Below, in pieces: positions 1 through 7,127 of a DNA stretch of 32,403 nt. The translations under genes and the position numbers were made by a program. Origin of the DNA: Chloroflexota bacterium (GTDB lineage Bacteria; Chloroflexota; UBA6077; FW602-bin22; CADDYW01); contig CADDYW010000042.1 of NCBI GenBank assembly GCA_902810745.1, positions 1 through 32,403 on the forward strand. Direction: 5' to 3'. How positions within the stretch are numbered: position 1 is the first letter of the stretch; each line of letters starts with the position of its first letter. The notes under the pieces were generated by a model that made no database searches, was not told the DNA's origin, and saw only the letters and a program-made list of their open reading frames with translations.

Positions 1-2
1 GG

Positions 3-110
3 CTGGATCGCTGTCCGGATCATGGTCTCGACGGGATGGGCCGCTATATTGGCTGGGGCATCCTGACCCACAACCTGGTCAAGATCGCCCAAGCGCAGGT
101 CGCTCGGTAG
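3..110 (+). pseudogene. Transposase C-terminal fragment (DDE family, ISNCY/IS1182-like)
   Basis: The reading frame is open from the window edge and ends at TAG (108-110). The peptide contains DRCPDHGLDGMGRYIGWGIL followed by THNLVKIAQ, the typical tail of DDE transposases in which a Gly-Leu-Asp-Gly motif precedes an 'aroma-G-x-G-x-L-x-H-N-L' helix. The start lies outside the window, so it may be a complete gene or a fragment. It sits next to a decayed IS1380-type gene, so this edge is insertion-sequence debris. The exact family is uncertain. Confidence 0.6.
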
Positions 111-224
111 GGTCGAAAGGAGGCGGACAAGCGTCGCGGCCAACGTCCTGGACAATCGAGAGTGTCATATCTTGTGTTACGAATTTCGCACCAAAAACTA
201 AAACTAGGGGATGCCAATCGTCTT

Positions 225-1075
225 CTAGTGGACGATGGCAGCGGCGAGGAGATCCGCGGCGAGAGGCTTGAGGCGGGCATGCATGGCCAGACCGATCGTG
301 TCGGTGATGGCGTGCTCCTCACAGAACCGGTAGATCTGGGGGAAGGCACAGCCGCTGTCGGTGTGCAGCTCGATCGCGCGAGCGGGCCAGTGCGTCCGCA
401 CGAGGCGGATCAGCCGGCGCTGGACGATTATGACGACGCCGCTCGCGTGGACCGTGCCCGGACGCAGGATCGCGGTGATCAGGTGTCCCGTGTTGCCGTC
501 GAAGACCAGCAGGGGATGGTCCATATGCTGGCGGTAGTAGCCGTGATCGGTCGAGCCTTCCCGCTCGCCGTGGGTCGGGTCGTCGGTACTGGCGCAGTCG
601 AGGAGGATCCGCGTCGGGGGGGCCGTGGTGCTCGCGCTAGCGCAGGTGCAGGGCGACTAATGCCAAGGCGAGGCGCTCGCAGGCGCGCCGAGCGACGCAG
701 TTGCCCAGGAGTGAGAGCGCTAGCTAGCAGAACCGTAGCCGAAGATCGGCAGCTGACCCCAAGCGAGCTTGAAGAGGGAATCGGAACGCAAGGTGTCGGT
801 ATCATCCGGATCCTGGTTACCACCGGCCAGCTGGACGATGCGCTGGCGGACGAGGGACTCCAGACGGTGACGGGAGGGCGACGGACCCGTGCCTCAGTCG
901 GCGAGAGAACGGGCGAAGGTGGCGCAGACGCCGAGATCATCCTCGACCTCGGCGAGCCAGGGTGGACTGCCATCCGAGGTCAGGCATCCCCCGCCGAAAG
1001 GTGCTTGCAGCGAAACAGTGGTGCGGGTGGCGAACACATCGGGCGATGTGGGAGCGTTGGACAGGATTGAGGCCC
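225..1075 (-). pseudogene. IS1380-family transposase, degenerate and truncated
   Basis: On the minus strand the region encodes successive pieces of an IS1380-type DDE transposase. An N-terminal part lies around 1040-895 (WLAEVEDDLGVCATFARSLAD, then stop). A second part at about 870-720 is in another frame (RLESLVRQRIVQLAGG...DTDTLRSDSLFKLAWGQLP, then stop). A third is LLGNCVARRACERLALALVALHLR with an in-frame TAG. The last part, in a shifted frame, runs from about 620 to 225 and holds ILLDCASTDDPTHGERE...DHGYY and the DDE-type PLLVFDGNTGHLITAILRPG...HTDSG segment. The usual C-terminal third of this roughly 450-residue family is missing. Several stops and frameshifts show that it is dead. The nearby transposase fragment at 3-110 belongs to another family. 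Confidence 0.8.
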
Positions 1076-1372
1076 CCGTGTTGGGTCTGATCGGGACAAC
1101 TCGATCATAAGCGCAGAAACCTTCTTCTCTCAACCCCTTCCTGAGAAATCCGGGTTAGGACGGCCCGTGCTTACCCCGTCCCGGCGCCAGCCCGGGGCTG
1201 ACGTCGCACGGAGCTTTCGCGCAAGTAACTAGAGCGTGGTTCGGTAGCCACCGTGCTGATCTTGCCTCCACGTCTGCGATGGCGAAAAAGGTTTCCCGGG
1301 AGAAGAGGAGAAATAGGGGAGAATAGACGTAGAGCCTCGGGTCGCGTCCTGGAACAGCGCCTCCCCAAACAA
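1076..1372. other. Intergenic stretch without a recognised gene
   Basis: About 300 nt lie between the IS1380 remnant and the riboswitch promoter. Short open frames occur on both strands, but none has a ribosome-binding site or a familiar product. I see no RNA gene here. Confidence 0.5.
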
Positions 1373-1401
1373 TTGACATTCTCCTGGCCCGCCGCTATGA
1401 T
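1373..1401 (+). promoter_or_regulatory. Sigma70-type promoter of the B12 uptake operon
   Basis: A perfect -35 TTGACA lies at 1373-1378 and a -10 TATGAT at 1396-1401, with the ideal 17-nt spacer. Transcription would start near 1408, just ahead of the riboswitch core. Confidence 0.8.
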
Positions 1402-1407
1402 TCGAGG

Positions 1408-1545
1408 GTCGGAGGCGCCTGGGCTCCGGGTTCCTCCCAACCGAATATCGTGGGTGAAGTGACAGGGGAAGTCCGGTGAGAGGCCGGCGCTGTCCCGCAA
1501 CGGTATGTGGTAGCTCAGCCACAAGCCCGATTACCTGCCTTCACC
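1408..1545 (+). promoter_or_regulatory. Cobalamin riboswitch aptamer
   Basis: The leader carries the conserved B12-riboswitch blocks in order: AGGGGAAGTCCGGTG near 1463, GGCGCTGTCCCGCAACGGT near 1487, then AAGCCCGATTACCTGCC near 1522-1540. It stands directly upstream of a BtuFCD-type transporter and is followed by an intrinsic terminator, so adenosylcobalamin or a related cobalamin is the expected ligand. The aptamer 5' boundary is approximate. In this family ligand binding lowers expression of B12 uptake genes. Confidence 0.92.
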
Positions 1546-1599
1546 GTTAGCCGTGGACCTTCGAGAGAAAGGGCGTAGGCTGAGCGGATGATCCGTTCT

Positions 1600-1636
1600 C
1601 CCTCTTGTCGTTCTCCCAGGGCAAGAGGGCTTTTTG
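1600..1636 (+). terminator. Riboswitch expression platform: intrinsic terminator
   Basis: CCCTCTTG (1600-1607) pairs perfectly with CAAGAGGG (1622-1629) and is followed by CTTTTTG. The hairpin lies between the aptamer and the first gene, so control is probably by premature transcription termination. A purine-rich stretch near 1561-1572 could pair with the left arm as anti-terminator, but that is a guess. Confidence 0.85.
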
Positions 1637-1691
1637 TTTCGCCTTCCTCGGGTTCATGGCTCGCGTACCAGATCACCCGAGGAGGTGTTTC

Positions 1692-2780
1692 GTGCGCTCT
1701 CTCGTCCTTCAGTGGATCCTGCTGATCAGCCTGCTCGTCGCCTGCGCCAGTCCCACCGCGTCGCCGCTGACCCCGACCTCCGCTCCGCAGCCGAGCGCCG
1801 TGCCCAGTGCGACGGCTCCGCCCGCGACCGCTGCCGCGCCGACCGTGGCGCCAACCGCGACACCGTCGATCGCCCCGGCCTCTCCGACGCCCGCGCCCGC
1901 CTCCCCGACGGCATCGCCAGCCAGTCAACCGACCATGGCTGCAGCCTTCCCGGTTACCGTTACCGACGACGCGGGCCGCACGGTCACCTTCGATCACCCG
2001 CCCGAGCGGATCATCTCGCTCTCGCCTGGCCACACCGAAACCCTCTACGCGCTTGGTGTCGGCGATCGGGTCGTCCTCACCGACACGTACTCGGACTACC
2101 CGCCAGAGAACAAGCCCAAGGCGAAGCTGAATACGTTCCCCAAGCCGAACGTGGAAGAGATCGTCTCGCTCAAGCCAGATCTCGTCGTCGTCCTCGTCGA
2201 GGGAAGCGAGTTCATCCAGCAGATGGATGCCCGACACATCAAGGTACTCAAGATCTTCCCGAAGACGTTCGACGATACGCTCCGGGACATCGAGCTGCTG
2301 GGGAAGGTAACCGGTACCGAGACACGCGCCCAGCAGATCACGGCGAACATGCGGGAACGCGCCGCCTCGGTCATCGCCAGGACGAAAAACGCGCCGAGGC
2401 CCCGCGTGCTGTACGAGCTTGACGCGTCCGATCCGACGAAGCCATTCGTCGCCGGCGCAGGTGGCTATTTCGGCGACCTCGTCCCGCTGGCTGGGGGCAA
2501 AAACGTGTTCGACGACGTCAAGCAACCCTCTGCGCAGGTGAGTAGTGAGCAGATCATCGCGCGGGATCCGGAGATCATTCTGCTTGCGGACGCCAATGTC
2601 CCGTACAACCCGCAGACGCCCGCGATGGTCAGGGCACGCCAGGGATGGAGTCAGATCACCGCGGTGCGCGAGGGGAAGATCTTCCCGGTCAATGGAGATG
2701 TCTTGACTCGCCCAGGCCCCCGTCTGATCGACGGTCTCGAGGAGATGGCGAAACTGATCCATCCGGAGCTGTTCAAATGA
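1692..2780 (+). CDS. btuF: Cobalamin-type ABC transporter substrate-binding lipoprotein
   Basis: This protein captures cobalamin outside the membrane and hands it to the permease. I chose the GTG at 1692 because AGGAGG (1680-1685) lies 6 nt upstream and because earlier starts would lie inside the terminator region. The product then begins with a short signal peptide and a lipobox LVAC (Cys18), typical of a Gram-positive-style or Chloroflexota lipoprotein. A Thr/Pro/Ala/Ser-rich tether of about 60 residues follows. The BtuF/FhuD-type periplasmic-binding fold starts at VTVTDDAGRTVTF and includes RIISLSPGHTETLYALG and VVLTDTYSDYP. The cobalamin riboswitch upstream supports B12 as substrate over iron-siderophore. 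The stop codon overlaps the permease start (ATGA). Confidence 0.9.
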   Translation: MRSLVLQWILLISLLVACASPTASPLTPTSAPQPSAVPSATAPPATAAAPTVAPTATPSIAPASPTPAPASPTASPASQPTMAAAFPVTVTDDAGRTVTFDHPPERIISLSPGHTETLYALGVGDRVVLTDTYSDYPPENKPKAKLNTFPKPNVEEIVSLKPDLVVVLVEGSEFIQQMDARHIKVLKIFPKTFDDTLRDIELLGKVTGTETRAQQITANMRERAASVIARTKNAPRPRVLYELDASDPTKPFVAGAGGYFGDLVPLAGGKNVFDDVKQPSAQVSSEQIIARDPEIILLADANVPYNPQTPAMVRARQGWSQITAVREGKIFPVNGDVLTRPGPRLIDGLEEMAKLIHPELFK

Positions 2781-4051
2781 AATGGGCAGGGAAGGAGAGC
2801 GCAGCCAGTGCCCCGGAGACAGGGGGCTGGCGTCACGAGCCAGCGTCGGCCATCGAAAAGACGAGACGCATCGGCGGTAGCGGACCCGTCGCGTCGGCCT
2901 CGGCGGTTTTCCAGGGACGTCGGAGACGGGCAGCCGATACACCCGGCAGTGGCTTTATCTCGTCCCCTGGAGCCGCGATGGAGAAGGGGCCGGAGGCCGA
3001 CGCCACGCTTCGCCGCCCACCGCCCGGTCTGGTTCTCGGGCTCCTGGTAGGACTACTTGCCGCCGCCATGCTCCTCGGCGCCACATTCGGGTCCGTCGCG
3101 ATCAGCCCAATTGCCCTCGCCGAGATGACGCTGAATCACCTGCACGTGTCGCACTTTGGGGTGACCTGGCGCCCGCAGGATGAGGTTATCCTCTTCGATC
3201 TCCGTCTGCCGCGGGTCGTGGGCGCCGCGCTCGTCGGCCTGGCCCTCGCCACGGCTGGCACGCTTTTCCAGGGTCTGCTCCGAAACCCGCTCGCCGACCC
3301 GTATATCATCGGGACCTCCGGCGGCGCATCGCTTGGCGCGGTGGTTGGTATCCTGATCTCGACCCCACTGAATGTGCTGGGCTTCGGCATCGTGCCGCTC
3401 GCCGCGTTCGCCGGGGCGCTCGGCGCGACGGCGCTGGTCTATCAGCTCGCTCGCGTCGGCGGACGAACGCCGGTCGTCACCCTCCTCCTGGCAGGATTCG
3501 CCGTTAGCGCCATCCTCGACTACGCCGTGTCGTTTCTGCTGATTCTGAACGATCGGCTGCAGCTGAATCTACCTCGCGTCTACTCCTGGCTGCTGGGCGG
3601 CGTGACCGTGAACGAGTGGTCGCAGCTCGCCGTCGTCGGTCCCGCCATCCTCGTGGCCGCGGTCGCCGCGAATTCCCTCGGACGCAGTCTGAACGCGTTC
3701 AGCCTGGGCGAGGACGCGGCAGACCGGCTCGGCATCGCGGTCGAACGCGATAAGCTGCTGATCGTCGTGGTCGGATCGCTCCTGACCGGGCTCGCCGTGA
3801 CGATCAGTGGCTTGATCGCCTTCGCGGGTCTCGTCGTTCCACACGTGATGCGCCTGCTCACCGGCCCGGATCATCGGCTGCTGCTGCCAGCGGCAGCGCT
3901 GGCTGGCGCATCGTTTCTGATCGTCGCCGACCTTCTCGCGCGCACGATCCTCTCGCCGTCAGAGCTCCCGGTCGGGATCCTGACAGCGTTCCTCGGCGGA
4001 CCGTACTTTCTCTACCTGTTGCGCAAGAGCCGACGGGAGTACCGCTTATGA
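2777..4051 (+). CDS. btuC: Cobalamin-type ABC transporter permease (FecCD/BtuC family)
   Basis: This is the membrane channel of the B12 importer. The start at 2777 overlaps the preceding TGA (ATGA) and has GGAG upstream, which suggests translational coupling. It gives a polar, Arg/Ser/Ala-rich N-terminal extension of about 67 residues that the family normally lacks. An internal ATG at 2978 (MEKGPEADATLRRPPPG) would give a family-sized protein of 357 residues, but its ribosome-binding site is weak. From there the sequence shows multiple hydrophobic helices and the hallmark family segments: LRLPRVVGAALVGLALATAG, LFQGLLRNPLADPYIIGTSG, GLIAFAGLVVPHVMRLLTGPDHR and ELPVGILTAFLGGPYFLYLL. The stop overlaps the ATPase start. 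Confidence 0.9.
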   Translation: MKWAGKESAASAPETGGWRHEPASAIEKTRRIGGSGPVASASAVFQGRRRRAADTPGSGFISSPGAAMEKGPEADATLRRPPPGLVLGLLVGLLAAAMLLGATFGSVAISPIALAEMTLNHLHVSHFGVTWRPQDEVILFDLRLPRVVGAALVGLALATAGTLFQGLLRNPLADPYIIGTSGGASLGAVVGILISTPLNVLGFGIVPLAAFAGALGATALVYQLARVGGRTPVVTLLLAGFAVSAILDYAVSFLLILNDRLQLNLPRVYSWLLGGVTVNEWSQLAVVGPAILVAAVAANSLGRSLNAFSLGEDAADRLGIAVERDKLLIVVVGSLLTGLAVTISGLIAFAGLVVPHVMRLLTGPDHRLLLPAAALAGASFLIVADLLARTILSPSELPVGILTAFLGGPYFLYLLRKSRREYRL

Positions 4052-4908
4052 GCGCAAATCTTCGTTTCATCGACGTCGCGTTTCACTACGGGTCGGTCCC
4101 CGTCCTTGACCAGGTCTCGCTCGACGTGCCGACGGGGAGCTTCGTGGCGCTGATCGGCGCGAACGGTGCGGGCAAGACGACCCTGCTCAATCTTGCCTGC
4201 GGGACACTTCGGCCGAGCCTCGGGCACGTGGAGCTTGACGGAGCCAATCTCGCGACGCTACCGGCGACCCAGCGTGCTCGCCGCGTCGCTCTCGTTCCCC
4301 AGTCGCTCCCGATTCCCTTCGCCTTCACCGTACGCGAGCTCGTCAGTCTGGGGCGCACCCCGTACCTGCATCCGCTGCGCGGTGAGCGGCCCGACGACCG
4401 CCTGGCGATCGAGCGCGCTCTGGAGATCACGGACACAGCGCGCTTCGCCCACCGGAACGTGCTCGAGCTCTCTGGCGGAGAACGTCAGCGGGTAATCCTC
4501 GCGCTTGCCCTGGCACAGGAGCCGGATCTGCTCCTGCTCGACGAGCCGACCGCGAACCTCGACATCGCGCACCAGCTTGCGATTCTCGAGCTGATTCGCG
4601 AGCTGAACCGCGTCGCGCATCTTACCGTCCTGGCAGCGATCCACGACCTGAACCTCGCCGCGCTCTTCTTCGAGCGCATCGTCACGCTCGATCGTGGTCG
4701 CATCATCGCCGATGGCCCACCACGAGCGGTCCTGACGCCCGAGATCATCGGCTCGGTCTACGGCAGTGCAGTCCAGGTGATCGATCATCCGAGCGAACCG
4801 GTGCCGCTGATCGCTCTGCTGCGACCGACGGAACACGGGACGCGGGCTACCGCTCCCGGCAGCGACCACAACCACGATTGGCCGCGACACGGCGGGACGT
4901 CGACGTAG
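4048..4908 (+). CDS. btuD: Cobalamin-type ABC transporter ATP-binding protein
   Basis: This cytoplasmic ATPase powers the importer. Visible motifs are Walker A GANGAGKTT, a Q-loop (LVPQSLPIPF), the signature LSGGERQR, Walker B LLLLDEPTANLD and the switch His in AAIHDLNLAA. The protein is 286 residues, slightly longer than the family usual because of a His/Asp-rich tail of about 35 residues. Its ATG overlaps the permease stop (ATGA), so the three transporter genes form a tightly coupled operon behind the riboswitch. Membership of the FecE/BtuD class is clear; B12 specificity comes from the riboswitch. Confidence 0.92.
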   Translation: MSANLRFIDVAFHYGSVPVLDQVSLDVPTGSFVALIGANGAGKTTLLNLACGTLRPSLGHVELDGANLATLPATQRARRVALVPQSLPIPFAFTVRELVSLGRTPYLHPLRGERPDDRLAIERALEITDTARFAHRNVLELSGGERQRVILALALAQEPDLLLLDEPTANLDIAHQLAILELIRELNRVAHLTVLAAIHDLNLAALFFERIVTLDRGRIIADGPPRAVLTPEIIGSVYGSAVQVIDHPSEPVPLIALLRPTEHGTRATAPGSDHNHDWPRHGGTST

Positions 4909-5051
4909 CTCTCGACCGCGATCAAGCTGAAGAACAATCGGCGGTCTGGCCACGCAGGCGGCCAATACCTCCGGGAGCACCGATTCCGGTCCGCGTTGCC
5001 GTGGGCCCCACGCTTCCACGCCTGGCGGAAGAGCAGGTTGGGCGGGACGTC

Positions 5052-5801
5052 CTATCGGTTGAACCGGTCGATCGTCGCGCGGAACTCTCGTGCGCCTTTG
5101 ACGACCCAGTTCGTCCAGCCAGTCAGGAAGAAGCGCGCGCCAAGCTCGCGATAATGGTCGACGTTCTCGTCGGTGACTAGCGCACCGGCCGTCCGACCCG
5201 CCGCGTCGATGCGCGTGATCGCGTCGTCGATCACCGCCCGGACCTCGGGATGATTCGGCTGGCCAGTGTAGCCCATGGTCTGGGCAAGGTCGGAGGGCGC
5301 GACGAAGAAAACGTCGATGTGGTCGACGGTGAGGATGTCTGCGAGGTTCCGAATCGCCTCCATCTCCTCGATCAGCACGACGACTAACGTCTCATCGTTT
5401 GCCTTCTGGAAGTAATCGGCGACGCCATACGATCGCCGGCTCCCGTACATTCCACGAAGACCGATGGGTCCGAACTTCGCCGCTTCGACGACCTTGAGTG
5501 CCTCGGCTTTGGTCGAGACGTGGGGAACGACGATGCCGCTCGCGCCGCGGTCGAGCGTGCGCGTAATCAGCCATGGCTCGTTCGCGTTGACCCGAACGAT
5601 CGAGGCCATGTTCCAGAGGTCGCATGCCCGCGACATGTCGCCGATCTGCTCCCAGCTCACCGGCCCGTGCTCGCACTCGATCCAGATGCCGTCAAAGCCG
5701 AACTGGCCAAGAAAATCGATCATATCGGTGTTGTGGTGACCACTGAGGACGCAGACGGTCTTGCCTTCGCGCAGACGACGCTTGATCTGAATGTCCGGCA
5801 T
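5052..5801 (-). CDS. HpcH/HpaI-family aldolase
   Basis: A class II, divalent-metal-dependent aldolase of the HpcH/HpaI family (4-hydroxy-2-oxoacid or 2-keto-3-deoxy-sugar-acid type), which cleaves to pyruvate and an aldehyde. Seen in the 249 residues are the FDGIWIECEHGP segment near the N-terminus, metal-binding candidates in VVVLIEEMEAI (Glu) and VFFVAPSDLAQTMG (Asp), and the family phrase GIVVPHVSTKAEA. Length matches the family (about 250-260). The start has AAGGAGATA upstream. The gene faces the B12 operon convergently and stands alone. The true substrate cannot be read from the sequence. Confidence 0.85.
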   Translation of the reverse strand: MPDIQIKRRLREGKTVCVLSGHHNTDMIDFLGQFGFDGIWIECEHGPVSWEQIGDMSRACDLWNMASIVRVNANEPWLITRTLDRGASGIVVPHVSTKAEALKVVEAAKFGPIGLRGMYGSRRSYGVADYFQKANDETLVVVLIEEMEAIRNLADILTVDHIDVFFVAPSDLAQTMGYTGQPNHPEVRAVIDDAITRIDAAGRTAGALVTDENVDHYRELGARFFLTGWTNWVVKGAREFRATIDRFNR

Positions 5802-5938
5802 CGCGGGGTATCTCCTTGTTCGTCAATCGGTTGAGGTCGCGGCCATTCTACTGAGAAATCCCCAAAACGCAAGGGCACCCTGACCGACTCGAGACCGCGA
5901 GAGACGACAGGTGCGGGCCGGTCCCTGTACTTTCTCGT

Positions 5939-5944
5939 TATAAT
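5939..5944 (+). promoter_or_regulatory. Candidate -10 element of the TPMT-like gene
   Basis: A perfect TATAAT at 5939-5944 lies about 53 nt before the chosen start. No good -35 is seen at 17 nt spacing (GGCCGG), so this is only a candidate. Confidence 0.4.
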
Positions 5945-5996
5945 CAGCAGGTCGCCACCAAGCATCGAACACGACCGTGTGATGGGAGGAAAAGCG

Positions 5997-6620
5997 ATGA
6001 TGGATCCGAGCGTCTCCGGACCAGGTAGCGTGAGCAACCCGTCCTTCTGGGAGGAGCGCTACCGGGCTGGCCAGACTGGTTGGGATATCGGCCGCCCGGC
6101 CCCGCCTTTCGAGAGCCTGCTGGTGTCCCCGGATTGCCCGCCCCCTGGCCGACTCGCGGTCCTCGGGTGCGGACGTGGTCACGACGCGCTGCTCTTTGCG
6201 CGCCACGGATTTACCGTGACGGGTTTCGACTTTGCTCCATCAGCCGTTCAGGAAGCGCAAACGGCCGCTGCTCGGAGTGGTCTCGCCGTCGAGTTCGTCC
6301 GGGCCGATCTTTTCACGTTACCGAGCAGCTACAGCGAATTCTTCGATTACGTTGTCGAGCACACCTGTTTCTGCGCAATCGATCCGTCCCGTCGAGGCGA
6401 GTACGTCGACGTCGTTCGCCACCTGCTTCGTCCCGGCGGCGAGATGATCGCGCTGTTCTTCGCGCACGGCCAACCCGGTGGTCCGCCGTTTACCACCAAC
6501 GTCGAAGAAATTCGGCACCTGTTCGGCGACGCATTCGCGATCGAGCAGCTCGAGCCAGCCCGCGACTCGATCGAATCGCGCCGTGGCAAAGAGGTCCTGG
6601 GCCGTCTCCGGCGGCGATGA
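5997..6620 (+). CDS. SAM-dependent methyltransferase, thiopurine methyltransferase-like
   Basis: A class I methyltransferase of the TPMT superfamily. The N-terminus has FWEERYRAGQTGWDIGRPAPPF, the TPMT entry motif (WxxRW..GxxxWD). Motif I is LAVLGCGRGHDALLFARHGF, the acidic end of beta-2 is VTGFDFAPSAVQEA, and DYVVEHTCFCAIDPSRRGEY follows. These resemble the bacterial enzymes that methylate thiols, selenium or tellurium compounds. I prefer ATG 5997 over the in-frame GTG 5979 because GGGAGG at 5984-5989 is correctly spaced for 5997. The natural substrate is unknown. It is divergent from the aldolase gene. Confidence 0.85.
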   Translation: MMDPSVSGPGSVSNPSFWEERYRAGQTGWDIGRPAPPFESLLVSPDCPPPGRLAVLGCGRGHDALLFARHGFTVTGFDFAPSAVQEAQTAAARSGLAVEFVRADLFTLPSSYSEFFDYVVEHTCFCAIDPSRRGEYVDVVRHLLRPGGEMIALFFAHGQPGGPPFTTNVEEIRHLFGDAFAIEQLEPARDSIESRRGKEVLGRLRRR

Positions 6621-6714
6621 CCGCGATCCGATCGGCTGCCTCCTGGCTCGTTTCGGCGCGGTACGCCACTTGCGGCGATGACCTCCAACCATCAATCCAG
6701 TGGAGGAGGAAACC

Positions 6715-6963
6715 GTGGCGCAACAGCACCCGATGATCGGTGGTAAGCTCGAGCCGATGGACAACGTCACGTACGACCTCGTGACCGAGCTCTCGAGCTG
6801 CGGCCAGGCGGTCGACGCGCTCGATACCTACATCGAAGACGCTCAGAAGGCGAACAACCCTGACGTGACCAGGCTCTTCGAGCAGATCCGCGACGACGAG
6901 ATTCGCCACTGCGATATGCTTCGGAGTCTCATCTCCAAGCAGGTGAAGGAAGGCAAGTTCTAG
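6715..6963 (+). CDS. Small ferritin-like (half-ferritin) protein
   Basis: An 82-residue protein, start GTG 6715 with GGAGGA at 6703-6710. It is predicted to be mostly two helices. The first has VTYDLVTELSSCGQAVDALDTYIEDAQ, and the second has RLFEQIRDDEIRHCDMLRSLISKQ, with a DExxH pattern like the metal-binding helix of ferritin-like and encapsulated-ferritin proteins. That would allow a dimer to form a four-helix bundle. This is a pattern match only; the first helix shows fewer obvious carboxylate ligands than known half-ferritins. No encapsulin gene is present nearby. Two perfect hairpins follow it. Confidence 0.6.
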   Translation: MAQQHPMIGGKLEPMDNVTYDLVTELSSCGQAVDALDTYIEDAQKANNPDVTRLFEQIRDDEIRHCDMLRSLISKQVKEGKF

Positions 6964-6985
6964 CGTGATCCGCGACGGTCACGCT
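6962..6985 (+). terminator. Hairpin after the ferritin-like gene
   Basis: AGCGTGA (6962-6968) pairs with TCACGCT (6979-6985), starting within the stop codon. It has no T-run, so its role as terminator is uncertain. Confidence 0.4.
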
Positions 6986-7012
6986 GGATCCTGCCGCCCC
7001 GTAACGATCGAA

Positions 7013-7049
7013 GGAGTGCCCGGCCGGATCTAACCGGTCAGAGCACTCC
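7013..7049 (+). terminator. Second hairpin in the same intergenic region
   Basis: GGAGTGC (7013-7019) pairs with GCACTCC (7043-7049), with an inner CCGG/CCGG pairing. No clear T-tract follows. It may terminate, or it may belong to the leader of the oxidoreductase gene. Confidence 0.4.
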
Positions 7050-7127
7050 TCTCCTGCCAGGCATGCCTCTTGCCACGCTCCGGTCTGCCCCCTCATCGGG
7101 CGAGATCGCGTTCGGGAGCTACTGGCA

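Noticed and set aside
162..1070. A long plus-strand open frame of 302 codons
   Set aside because: It is antisense to the IS1380-type transposase remnant, has no family resemblance, and its composition is that of a shadow frame.
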